From positions 8,300 through 72,299 of the forward strand of contig CAZYSK010000025.1 of the NCBI GenBank assembly GCA_964649415.1: DNA of 64,000 nt, read 5' to 3'. The position numbers and the translations under genes were made by a program. Source of the DNA: CAZYSK01 sp964649415 (lineage in GTDB: Bacteria > Chloroflexota > Anaerolineae > B4-G1). The notes below the pieces were generated by a model. It was not told the DNA's origin, ran no database searches, and worked only from the letters and a program-made list of their open reading frames with translations. This document shows positions 52,101 through 59,534 of this stretch, piece after piece (within the stretch, counting starts at the first letter, position 1; each line of letters starts with the position of its first letter).

Positions 52101-52717
52101 CACTTCACCGTTGCGAGTCGCGGGGCGCCGACCTCCTGGATTTGGCCATCGCGCAGACGGCGGTCGCACTGGCCCACACCTGTGACCCCGATTCGGCCCA
52201 GGCCTTTCGACAGTCGATCGAGGCATATCGCACGTACCGCCGGTTGGGTGTCATGTACGGCGCGTTCGTGTCGGGCACGCTGGCCAGTCTGACTGCCCTG
52301 CGAGCGAAGCACCGGCGGCAGGCGCGGCGCTACCTGGCCGAGGCACTGGCCCTGGCCGCCGCCGAGGGCTACCTCCAGACCATCGTTGCCTCTCGCCAGT
52401 TGTTGTTGCCCTTGTTGCTCTTTGGGCTAGGCGAGGGGATAGAGGTCCGCTTCATCGGGCGAGCGCTGGCCCGCATGGAGCCCGAGGTGCTGGCGGACGT
52501 TGAGCGTATGACCCGGGCCGCCGAACCTGCTGTCCGCCAGCGCGCGGCTGTCGTGCTGGCAGTCATCGGGGCTGAAAGGAGAGCAGCCAGGACCGCCGCC
52601 CCAGACACCGCGCTTGCGGCGTTGGAGCGACTGGTCCGCGACCCTGATCCAACCGTGCGTGCCGCGGCCGCGCATGCCCGCCGCAGCTTGCGCCTGCGCT
52701 CCCGCACACGCCCCTAG
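49190..52717 (+). CDS. Giant SARP/BTAD-STAND transcriptional regulator
   Basis: 1175 aa. The N-terminal winged helix and BTAD domain (1-265) contain RFSREHLSTLLWGD, ARYNLRRALWHLRRAFD and LYRGEFLAGFSV, then RLYWETGQRAQALRQYN. The STAND ATPase has Walker A APPGYGKTTLLAQWLA (about 312) and Walker B FLIILDDVEHL, as in MalT. Repeated helices of TPR type run from about 650 to 1080, and the last 70 residues look like HEAT repeats (ADVERMTRAAEPAVRQRAAV). A ligand-activated activator is expected. The target may be the neighbouring exported proteins, but no operator is visible. Confidence 0.92.
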   Translation: MMNENGQQRLTLRLLGEPSILYRGTSLAGLLAQKEQALLVYLVCQAEQRFSREHLSTLLWGDVPQSRARYNLRRALWHLRRAFDETDLSPDDCLVVEGSWVSVPSSAPCWADVHDFEQVLHTCFQDPQSRFSVASEGIRCIRRALDLYRGEFLAGFSVSHAPGFEEWVIVERERLFLLLLRALTSLIQGFIARNERDEAIAACQRLLVLDPLQEDIHRLLMRLYWETGQRAQALRQYNTYHDLLRRELNIEPLEDTQELYQRILQQEAAPTSTASSLVLTSRVTPPAPAPEALARPRLFSLLDRGLTVRLTLLSAPPGYGKTTLLAQWLAARSAEYGTDPPRGKRAREPLFAWYQVSEADNAPLGLVEGMAASVDQLHLEAASSLQTQVHDVTALQRDPRQAAGLLLRAVAALDPTPFLIILDDVEHLTDPDSQEVLQYIVEHLPANGHLYLLTRVAPPLPLPRLRVRGQLLEIRAPELRFTDEEAATFLKQVSGPNLSRTEIAELTSRAEGWAAPLWLASSALGRFAASLDDVWEGVFAYLREEVLALQPPEIRDLLLRSAVLDRLSPSLCQAILDVPKDSDSPGEWLAELERRNLFLRRVPLQPQSAEPQYTYHPLFLTFLRAELPSYLSNGEVEALHRRAMAVWEQQGDLEQALFHCFKTGDQPGIARLFEQIAPAYLHQGRLEPLARWLDQLGPAVQDQHPQLTLHAGRIRQAEGRVEEARQLYQRAALGFEVSQDRASQGDSLLALAELELLRGRYAEGIQLGERAIDCWDEADIRRRASALRAVGHMQASKGNLPDAEAILGEAEGLILERGHPLLAFQVLRTRAWVAYVQGRYRRAMALNHLAEREAGPEVSPEIRATTYNPVPSVLREWGEAEIAWTATQQRIKAARQLHQRLVLAQAHTELGNLYLDQARVAEAETAFRHAVAEAKAAGGDGLHRLCGEVHLVYACVLQDHGAEAGELAEAALHRCESRGADLLDLAIAQTAVALAHTCDPDSAQAFRQSIEAYRTYRRLGVMYGAFVSGTLASLTALRAKHRRQARRYLAEALALAAAEGYLQTIVASRQLLLPLLLFGLGEGIEVRFIGRALARMEPEVLADVERMTRAAEPAVRQRAAVVLAVIGAERRAARTAAPDTALAALERLVRDPDPTVRAAAAHARRSLRLRSRTRP

Positions 52718-52751
52718 ATCCCAGACGTCAGGCGCTGGCGACCGGCAACTG

Positions 52752-52778
52752 AAGCACCGGGAGGAGATCCCGGTGCTT
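52752..52778. terminator. Intrinsic terminator after the SARP gene
   Basis: Perfect 11-bp arms AAGCACCGGGA (52752-52762) and TCCCGGTGCTT (52768-52778), loop GGAGA, followed by GTGCTTTCTCTC. It lies 34 bp after the stop. The rest of 52779-53038 shows no gene or clear promoter. Confidence 0.8.
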
Positions 52779-53038
52779 GTGCTTTCTCTCGCTTGCGCGA
52801 CCTCCCCGAGACCGCCCGCTGCTCCTCGTCGGCGGTTTGCCACAGCTACGCAAACTTGTCCCCCAAGACACGGGATTTGCAACGCCTAGTCCACAACTGG
52901 CCCACATTCCGACCATTTGACACGCCGCTTGACACGTTCGGAGAAACGGTATGTGAAATGGCGTACTGCTAGCATGACGACGATTCCGGCCACTGTAGCG
53001 CCTCGCAACGGTGTGCCACGACGAGAGAAAGGCAGCAA

Positions 53039-55012
53039 ATGGGTCGCAGAAATCATCTGGTGAAATTAGTGGGTAGCATGAGCCTCGCGGCCCTGCTGTT
53101 CGTCGGCGCTCTAGCCCAGCCCGGTCACGCCAAGGCTGCCCAGGGATTGGAACGAGCCACGCCTTCTGGCTCCGCCACGAGCCGGGCGCTCGTCCTCCTG
53201 ACACCAGACGCAGACGTTGATGCAGTCGCCGCTGCGATCGAGCAGGCCGGTGCTCACGTGACCCACATCTTCCCGCCATCCGCGCTCATCGCCGAGATGC
53301 CCTCCGGGAAATCGTCCCCGGCCGGGGTCCTCGCGATCTACCGAGACGCGGTGAGTGAATCGGACCTGGCCGAGCTGACCGACGATGCCCGTCGCGCCGC
53401 ACAAGTCTGGAATGCCCTCCTGACCCCCGAGCCCCCTGTCGCCACCGGGGAGAGCCTGGACACACTCGAAGCCGAGTTGGTGGGCGATGCGATGGTTGCC
53501 CCCGCCCCCCAGACGATGCAGACCCTCGACAGCGATCTGACCCCCGGCTACACCGAGACCAGCGAATACATGATCGGGCGCGTGGCAGTGGGAATCGTGC
53601 TGCCCGAGAGCGACGGCAGTGTGGACGACTCCGCCGAAGACTGGAGCGAGGACGAGCGGGCACTGGTGCTGAGCGAGATCACCGCTGCGCTCGACTGGTG
53701 GGCCAGGATTGAACCCAATGCCCACCTCACCTTCGTTTACGATGATGGGACCGCCGCCCCCGTCCCCACGAGCTACGAGCCGATCACCCGGCGCTACAGT
53801 GACCAGTCCCTGTGGATCACCGAGGTGATGGACGGTATGGGCTACACCGGCTACTCTTACTTCGACCAGGTGCGCCGCTACAACAACACAATGCGCGACA
53901 GATACGACACGGATTGGGCCTTTACCATCTTCATCGTGGATAGCTCGAACGACAGCGACAACCGCTTCTCTGACGGCTACTTCGCCTACGCCTATCTCGG
54001 CGGGCCGTTCTGCGTGCTGACCTACGGCAACAACGGTTATGGCGCTCACAACATGGACGCCGTCGCCGCCCACGAGATGGGCCACATCTTCTGGGCACTT
54101 GACCAATACTACTCCGCCCACCAGCCCTGCACCCGTAGCTCAGGCTACCTGGGCGTAGAGAATCAGAACAGCCAGTACGGCGGCTGTACCCTGGACGAGC
54201 CCAGCATCATGCGCGGCCAGACGTGGCCCTTCCGCGACAGCGCCGTTGACCAGTATGCCCGCGGCCAGATCGGCTGGCGCGACTCCGATGGTGACGGCAT
54301 CCTCGACCCCGTGGACACCACGTTGAGTGTCACCAGATCCGATCACGAAGCCGATGTCGAACGCCCGAACATCCTGACCTTCACCGGCTCTGTGCAGGAT
54401 GCTCCCTACCCCTCACCGATACGCCGTAGCACCATCATCAACACGATCCAGCAGGTCCAATATCGGGTGGCAGGCGGCGAGTGGCTGGATGCCGAACCGA
54501 CAGACGGAGCTTTTGATACCTACGCTGAAAACTTCACCTTCACCACGCCCCCCCTGCCCACCGGCGAACTGGACGTCGAACTGCGCGTGCTGGACTCGGC
54601 GGACAACGAACTAATCCAGTCTGTCGCGACCGTGTCGGTCGTCGACCCAGTGGACGCCATCCTCAACACGACGTTGACGCGGCTGGCACCCCAGGACTCC
54701 AGCGAACAACCGAGCGAATTCAATTACAACGGCCAGAGCACCTCGGCGACCAGCCACATCAGCGCCGTCTACTTCCGCATCGACGGGGGTGACTGGCAAG
54801 CCGTCGCCGCCGCCGACGGCGCGTTCGACGAGCCTCAGGAGGAATTCACCTTCGTCGTCGACATATCGGCTCTGGCCCCCGGCACTCACCAGATCGAGGC
54901 CAGCTCGCGAGATGGCGAGGGGAACGTCGAGACGTCTCCCGCCAGCGACTCCTTCGTCGTCGAGCCGCGCTTCCAATACGTCTTTCTCCCCTTTGTAACT
55001 ATCGGCGACTAG
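53039..55012 (+). CDS. Exported zinc metalloprotease-like protein
   Basis: 657 aa. The signal peptide is at about 5-32 (VGSMSLAALLFVGALA, then QPGHA). The catalytic region holds the zinc motif AAHEMGHIFWALDQYYSA near 345, with the HExxH pair, preceded by YNNTMRDRYDTDWAFTIFIVD. Two Ig-like beta domains follow (about 440-540 and 545-650). The C-terminus VFLPFVTIGD resembles the FLPLV tail of the giant DUF11 protein. The start at 53039 follows GAAAGGCAGC. It probably degrades extracellular protein. The precise peptidase family is not assigned. Confidence 0.82.
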   Translation: MGRRNHLVKLVGSMSLAALLFVGALAQPGHAKAAQGLERATPSGSATSRALVLLTPDADVDAVAAAIEQAGAHVTHIFPPSALIAEMPSGKSSPAGVLAIYRDAVSESDLAELTDDARRAAQVWNALLTPEPPVATGESLDTLEAELVGDAMVAPAPQTMQTLDSDLTPGYTETSEYMIGRVAVGIVLPESDGSVDDSAEDWSEDERALVLSEITAALDWWARIEPNAHLTFVYDDGTAAPVPTSYEPITRRYSDQSLWITEVMDGMGYTGYSYFDQVRRYNNTMRDRYDTDWAFTIFIVDSSNDSDNRFSDGYFAYAYLGGPFCVLTYGNNGYGAHNMDAVAAHEMGHIFWALDQYYSAHQPCTRSSGYLGVENQNSQYGGCTLDEPSIMRGQTWPFRDSAVDQYARGQIGWRDSDGDGILDPVDTTLSVTRSDHEADVERPNILTFTGSVQDAPYPSPIRRSTIINTIQQVQYRVAGGEWLDAEPTDGAFDTYAENFTFTTPPLPTGELDVELRVLDSADNELIQSVATVSVVDPVDAILNTTLTRLAPQDSSEQPSEFNYNGQSTSATSHISAVYFRIDGGDWQAVAAADGAFDEPQEEFTFVVDISALAPGTHQIEASSRDGEGNVETSPASDSFVVEPRFQYVFLPFVTIGD

Positions 55013-55084
55013 GCCGGCCAAACCCGCGTTCCGCACTTTGCCGTGCAGACCGACGCCCGACATTTGACCTTTCGGGTTCTCCGC

Positions 55085-55113
55085 TTGCGCACCCATCAGA
55101 CCTGCGGTACAAT
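55085..55113 (+). promoter_or_regulatory. Possible promoter of the Old Yellow Enzyme gene
   Basis: TTGCGC (55085-55090), 17 bp, and TACAAT (55108-55113), about 95 bp before the start. The -35 is weak. Confidence 0.4.
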
Positions 55114-55208
55114 ACGTGACGGCAATGACAAGCGGTTTCCTCCATCGCATACGGGTCTGCGAACGAGCATAGGCAACGACGAGCGGCTCCACGGAAGACA
55201 CACAGACA

Positions 55209-56408
55209 ATGGACACAATCTCAGACTCTCCCGCAGGTTCTACCTCTCTCCTGGAGACCCCTACCCAGATCGGTCCCATGACGCTCGCGAATCGGACCGT
55301 CCGCTCGGCCACGCACGAAAGCCTGGCCGAAGACGGTGAGGTGAGCGACAGGCTTGTCACCGTGCTCACCCGCCTGGCCCGGGGCCAGGTGGGCATGATC
55401 GTCACCGGTGCGGCAGCGGTCGCCCAGGAGGGGCGCATCTCTCCGACCCAGCTTGCTCTGTGGGATGATCGCTTCGTGCACGGGCTGGCCCGGCTGGTCA
55501 GAGAGATCCACATGGCCGGCGACGCTCGTCTCATCGTCCAGATCTCCCACGCCGGCCCTCATGCGCGGGGGACCGTCGAGCCCCTGGCCCCCTCACTGGT
55601 GCAGACCCTGGCGCTGCAGGCCCGCCCACGCGCGCTCACCGAACGGGAAGTCGAGCGCATCCTGGAGGCGTACGCCGAGGCAGCACGCCGCGCCCAGAAG
55701 GCTGGCGCCGACGGCGTCCAGTTCCACATGTGCCACGGGGACCTCCCCAGCAGCTTCATGTCCACGATCTCCAACCGCCGCGAGGATCGCTGGGGCGGTC
55801 CGTTGGAGAACCGCATCCGTTTCCCGTTGGAGGTCTATCGCCGTGCCCGCGCCGCCGTGGGCCCCGATTTTCCTCTGCTAGTCAAGATGAACGCCACCGA
55901 CTTCAAGGGCGGGTGGGACGTGGACGACGCGGTGGTGCTGGCCCGTGCGCTGGCCGACGCCGGCATAGACGCCATCGAGGTGAGCGCCGGCGTCAGCGAG
56001 ACGTGGCTGGGCATGTCCAGGGGAGGCGTACCCGTGGACATGATCGTGGAGGGATTGGGCGGCGGGTGGCTGAAACGCTGGATCACAACCCTCTACTTCC
56101 GCCTCACCAGCCGGCGCTTCGCCTTCAGCGAGGCATACCTGGCTCCCTACGCGCTGGCGATCAAAGACGCCGTCGCAAGCACACCCGTCATCGCCGTGGG
56201 CGGGTTCCGCACTCGGGAGACCATGGAGCGCACGCTGGCCCAGGGCGTGGACATGGTCGCGCTCTCCCGTCCCCTGATCCGGGAGCCTTACCTGATTCGT
56301 CACATGTTTGAGGGCAAGACCGATGCAGCCAGTTGCATCAACTGCAACCGCTGCGTCATCGCCATCGGCTTCCAGGAACACCCCATCCGCTGCTACTACG
56401 AAGGCTAG
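55209..56408 (+). CDS. Old Yellow Enzyme family NADH:flavin oxidoreductase
   Basis: 399 aa TIM-barrel flavoprotein. Family marks: RTVRSATHESLAEDGEVS near the N-terminus, LIVQISHAGPHA, DGVQFHMCHGDLPSSFMST with NRREDRWGGPLENRIRFPLEV, and near the end CINCNRCV. The Cys-rich tail suggests a remnant or form of the iron-sulfur segment seen in 2,4-dienoyl-CoA reductase-like members, but the C-terminal FAD/NAD domains are missing. It therefore resembles the single-domain OYE class. The substrate (an enone or similar) is unknown. It lies 5 bp before a small FMN oxidoreductase gene. Confidence 0.9.
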   Translation: MDTISDSPAGSTSLLETPTQIGPMTLANRTVRSATHESLAEDGEVSDRLVTVLTRLARGQVGMIVTGAAAVAQEGRISPTQLALWDDRFVHGLARLVREIHMAGDARLIVQISHAGPHARGTVEPLAPSLVQTLALQARPRALTEREVERILEAYAEAARRAQKAGADGVQFHMCHGDLPSSFMSTISNRREDRWGGPLENRIRFPLEVYRRARAAVGPDFPLLVKMNATDFKGGWDVDDAVVLARALADAGIDAIEVSAGVSETWLGMSRGGVPVDMIVEGLGGGWLKRWITTLYFRLTSRRFAFSEAYLAPYALAIKDAVASTPVIAVGGFRTRETMERTLAQGVDMVALSRPLIREPYLIRHMFEGKTDAASCINCNRCVIAIGFQEHPIRCYYEG

Positions 56409-56413
56409 CGCCC

Positions 56414-56971
56414 GTGGAGCACTCAAGCGACGAGCGAAACCCCGCAGACATCATGCCGGCAGGGATGCTGCCGACCGCAGACAGTCGGTGGATGCAGACA
56501 TCCGGGCGGTCCGTTGACCGTGCGCCCGTGCGTGGGTCCGGAACAGTGTCCGCCGAATCCATCATCCAGCGGGCAAACGTGTGCCGCATTGCGCTCTCCG
56601 ACGGCGATCAGCCCTACATCGTGCCCGTCAGTTTCGGCTACGAGCACGATACGCTGTACTTCCACTCCGCCCCCAGCGGTAGGAAACTGGACATCCTGCG
56701 CAAGAACAACGCAGTTTGCGTCGAATTCGACGTGGACTGCGAGATCGTCCGGGCCGAAACTCCCTGCAAATGGAGCGTCAAGTACCGCAGCGTGATCGGT
56801 TTTGGGCACGCCTATCTGGTCGAGGACGTCGCGGAAAAGAAGAAAGCCCTCGATCTCATCATGGCCCACTATGGCGGCCAACCATCCGACTACCCCGAAG
56901 CCACGCTCCGCAAGACGGCCATCGTGCGAATCGAGATCGAGCGCATGAGTGCCAAGACAGCAGGGTACTGA
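56414..56971 (+). CDS. Pyridoxamine 5'-phosphate oxidase-like FMN protein with repeat-derived N-terminus
   Basis: 185 aa, GTG start. The core from about residue 52, IIQRANVCRIALSDGDQPYI followed by VPVSFGYEHDTLYFHSAPSG, matches small FMN-binding split-barrel proteins of the Nim/PNPOx type, which normally begin with only about 15 residues before this motif. The preceding stretch IMPAGMLPTADSRWMQTSG coincides with the CATGCCGGCAGGATG repeat at 56440-56530, so the element appears to have inserted between the start codon and the core. It lies 5 bp after the Old Yellow Enzyme gene and may act with it. Confidence 0.85.
   Translation: MEHSSDERNPADIMPAGMLPTADSRWMQTSGRSVDRAPVRGSGTVSAESIIQRANVCRIALSDGDQPYIVPVSFGYEHDTLYFHSAPSGRKLDILRKNNAVCVEFDVDCEIVRAETPCKWSVKYRSVIGFGHAYLVEDVAEKKKALDLIMAHYGGQPSDYPEATLRKTAIVRIEIERMSAKTAGY
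56440..56530. repeat. CATGCCGGCAGGATG composite repeat, in-gene copy
   Basis: Contains CCGCAGACATCATGCCGGCA, then GGGATGCTGCC, then GGTCCGTTGACCGTGCG. These parts occur in the same order in the intergenic element at 5237-5345. It encodes about 30 residues at the N-terminus of the FMN protein. Confidence 0.7.
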
Positions 56972-56997
56972 GCCAACGGCGATTGGATAGCACCCCG

Positions 56998-57183
56998 CTA
57001 GAGGGCGACTTCTTCTATCGCGTGTACCCACGAGACTTCAGCGCTGGCTGAACCTGCCAGGCGGCGGTCCGCGGTCCAGAAGTGGCCCCCCAGGGTCTCG
57101 GCCAGAGCCAGGTAGTGGGCGCCGTAGGCTACCGTGTGCCCCAGGACGCGAATGAGCCGGAGCTTCTGCTCCGGCCCACTCAC
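56998..57183 (-). pseudogene. C-terminal remnant of a VapC-type PIN toxin
   Basis: 61 codons: TVAYGAHYLALAETLGGHFW and TADRRLAGSA are the typical third and fourth parts of a PIN domain (Asp in WTADRRL). The N-terminal half with the first two acidic residues is missing, and no antitoxin gene is adjacent. It is read as a truncated toxin gene. Confidence 0.7.
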
Positions 57184-57236
57184 GAGAATGTTCCAGTCTC
57201 TGTCCGATACGAACAGAGGGGGTAAATATATGCTGC

Positions 57237-58022
57237 TTAGCGGCGCCGCAGGATCAACCCACCCGCGACCAACGCGAGGCCAAGACCGAGCAATCCCAGC
57301 GGGAAAATGGAGGTGGGAACGGCTGCTCCGGTCGCCGGCAATAGCGTAGGACTCGCAGGCGAAGCGTCAACACTGGGCACAGCGGTCAGGGACGGTTCAC
57401 CGCCCGCCAACCCCATCGCAAATACCGTGTATACCGTGCGGTCAGCCAGCGCCAGGCCAGGGACCTCCAGCACCACGGCACCCGTGTCGTGCACGCGGAC
57501 CTCCAGGTCATACGTCCCGGCGTCAACGGGGAGGTATGGGAAGGCCTGCTTGAACGGCACGTTCTCGAACAGAACTGGGCCACCCTTCACCGCGATGTCC
57601 ACGTTAGGCGCGTCGGGCGAGGCGTGCACGAACCGCACGTGAGCCTTGCCAGCCGCTGGCAGGGTGTTGTCATCCACCAGGACGAGGGGCTCGATGTCGG
57701 CCAGCTTACCCACGGCCACCACCGTGTAGTCCGTGTTGGCGTCCAGGCCGAGTTCCGCCTCGATCACCACCGGCTCCGTCGCCCCTGCAGGTACGACCTT
57801 GACGTTATACTTGGCGGGTTCAAGCTCGGCGTAGCCGGTGATGCCCTTGAACGGGGCATTGCTGAAGGCGACAATCGTATCGTTGACCCATACATCGACG
57901 GCCGGGGCGTCCGGGGAGGCGTGTACCACGCGGACCCGCGCCTCGTGGCCGGCGGCCAATGCTGTCGTTGCAGCGGCCAGAATGAGGACCAATACCGAGG
58001 TTGCTAGAGCTATGCGCTTCAT
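57237..58022 (-). CDS. Exported DUF4397 protein with LPXTG-like anchor
   Basis: 261 aa. Signal peptide at 1-23. Two DUF4397 repeats each begin VR(V/F)VHASPDAP.VD(V/I). The C-terminus has LPATG (about 230) followed by a hydrophobic helix and a terminal RRR, the layout of a sortase signal. In this phylum such anchors are less usual, and no sortase gene is seen here. The domain is beta-rich and of unknown function. A consensus promoter lies about 80 bp upstream. Confidence 0.88.
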   Translation of the reverse strand: MKRIALATSVLVLILAAATTALAAGHEARVRVVHASPDAPAVDVWVNDTIVAFSNAPFKGITGYAELEPAKYNVKVVPAGATEPVVIEAELGLDANTDYTVVAVGKLADIEPLVLVDDNTLPAAGKAHVRFVHASPDAPNVDIAVKGGPVLFENVPFKQAFPYLPVDAGTYDLEVRVHDTGAVVLEVPGLALADRTVYTVFAMGLAGGEPSLTAVPSVDASPASPTLLPATGAAVPTSIFPLGLLGLGLALVAGGLILRRR

Positions 58023-58182
58023 GACTGCTTTCTCCTTTCCTTGTGATTTCCTGTTCTCGCATCGGACTTAGACCTAGAACATATCTCTTAATTCATTGCG
58101 AGTATACCACGATTTGAATAAAAAGTCAATATTTATCACAAATATCTGTTAAATTTCTATCGATTTCTAATACAAGACTCTG
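58023..58182. other. AT-rich promoter region of the DUF4397 gene
   Basis: The AT-rich block (about 58075-58172) contrasts with the GC-rich surroundings. It holds the minus-strand promoter at 58102-58130 and no gene. Confidence 0.6.
58102..58130 (-). promoter_or_regulatory. Sigma-70-type promoter of the DUF4397 gene
   Basis: On the minus strand TTGACT (58125-58130) and TATACT (58102-58107) are separated by 17 bp. Confidence 0.75.
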
Positions 58183-58239
58183 CTAGTAAGCACCTTCGCC
58201 TATCGCGTGTACCCTGGAGACGTCCGTGCTCGCCGAACC
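58183..58239 (-). pseudogene. Short second VapC C-terminal remnant
   Basis: 18 codons read GSASTDVSRVHAIGEGAY, followed by a stop. They align with the last 18 residues of the VapC remnant at 56998-57054 (GSASAEVSWVHAIEEVAL), in the same orientation. This is the tail of a related toxin gene. Confidence 0.6.
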
Positions 58240-58242
58240 TCC

Positions 58243-58270
58243 TTGACACTCCCCGCACCCGGGGTACAAT
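58243..58270 (+). promoter_or_regulatory. Promoter of the LysM-CAP gene
   Basis: TTGACA (58243-58248), 16 bp, and TACAAT (58265-58270), about 95 bp before the start codon. Confidence 0.68.
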
Positions 58271-58364
58271 ATCTCCGCCGTGGCACCCTGGGCCACGTGC
58301 ACCGGCCCAATCAGTCCACTGCCTCCGTCGCTGCCAAACTGAAGGTAGATCGTGCTGCAGACAC

Positions 58365-59489
58365 ATGAGCAAACGGAACATCCGCGCCATCCTGATCGCG
58401 CTCTCGTCTCTGTCCGTTCTTTTCATATCTTGTCGCGCCCGCATCGTCGAAGCGCCGGGCTTGTCTGAGCCAGAGGCCACCGCCACCGCCACGCCGACCC
58501 TCCCTCCCACGCGCACGCCCACATCGGCTCTCCCGATCCCGGAAACGCCCACGTCCACCCAGTCCCCGGACGCTACACAGCCCTCGCCCGCCGAATCCGG
58601 CGCGACCACCCACACCGTCCAAAGCGGTGACACCCTGCTCGGCATCGCCACAGAGCACGGCGTCCCCATGGCCGCCATCCAACTCGAGAACGACATGGGT
58701 GATTCGACCGTCGTCCAGACGGGACAGGTGCTCTCTATCCCGTCGAGAGATGGTTGGGAGGAAGCCTCTCGTTTCTGGGTCGTGCACGTGGTGCAGGAGG
58801 GCGAGACACTGGTGGGCATTGCCAGGGCCTACGGTCTGAAGGCCGCGACGCTCAAGTCCGTCAACGGGCTGACCGACGCCGACATGATCCGCGTGGGCCA
58901 GGAGTTGGTGCTGCCCTTGGGCGAACCGGCGGCGACGCGTGCCCCCAACCCCGCCGACACGCCGGTTCCGTCCCCCGCACCGACGTCCACCACATCAGCA
59001 GGGGACGCAGAAGCTCTTCCGTCCGCGTCCTCTGCCTCTGCCCCGACCTCGCCCCCGCCCACTGCCGTGCCGGCCGCTGCCCCACCGGGCGATCTGGCCT
59101 CGTGGCCTCGCGAGACGGTCCGGCTGATCAACGACGTGCGTGCCCGGCATGGTCTGGACCCGCTGGTCTACAACGAGACCTTGGCCCAAGCCGCACAGGG
59201 CCAGGCGAACGACTGTGCCCAGCGCGGCTCGTGCAGCCACACCGGCTCCGACGGTTCGAACATCAAGACCCGTGTCCTGCGCGCGGGATACGCCCCCACC
59301 GGCTGGGCCGAATGCTGGGCGCAGCGAAAGACACCCCAGGGGGCAGTGGATATCTGGATGGACGAAGTGCCGCCCAACGACCCGCACCGGCGCACGCTGC
59401 TCACAACCTGGCTGACAGAGATCGGCGTGGGCGTGGCCGAGGGCAACTGGGGCTACTACTACTTCATTGCGGACTTCGGTCGGCCCTGA
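58365..59489 (+). CDS. LysM-CAP lipoprotein
   Basis: 374 aa. A signal peptide ends at a lipobox-like LFISC (Cys near 23). Two LysM domains (about 84-125 and 140-185) contain VQSGDTLLGIA and VQEGETLVGIA, then a Pro/Thr/Ser-rich linker (about 190-235). A CAP/SCP-like domain (about 240-374) has LINDVRARHGLDPLVYN, CSHTGSDGS and WMDEVPPNDPHRRTLL. LysM binds peptidoglycan or chitin-like glycans. CAP proteins are secreted and of varied role. Confidence 0.92.
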   Translation: MSKRNIRAILIALSSLSVLFISCRARIVEAPGLSEPEATATATPTLPPTRTPTSALPIPETPTSTQSPDATQPSPAESGATTHTVQSGDTLLGIATEHGVPMAAIQLENDMGDSTVVQTGQVLSIPSRDGWEEASRFWVVHVVQEGETLVGIARAYGLKAATLKSVNGLTDADMIRVGQELVLPLGEPAATRAPNPADTPVPSPAPTSTTSAGDAEALPSASSASAPTSPPPTAVPAAAPPGDLASWPRETVRLINDVRARHGLDPLVYNETLAQAAQGQANDCAQRGSCSHTGSDGSNIKTRVLRAGYAPTGWAECWAQRKTPQGAVDIWMDEVPPNDPHRRTLLTTWLTEIGVGVAEGNWGYYYFIADFGRP

Positions 59490-59534
59490 GTCGGTCCCCG
59501 AAGTGCGACGCGTCTGAGAATGGGAGGCACTACG

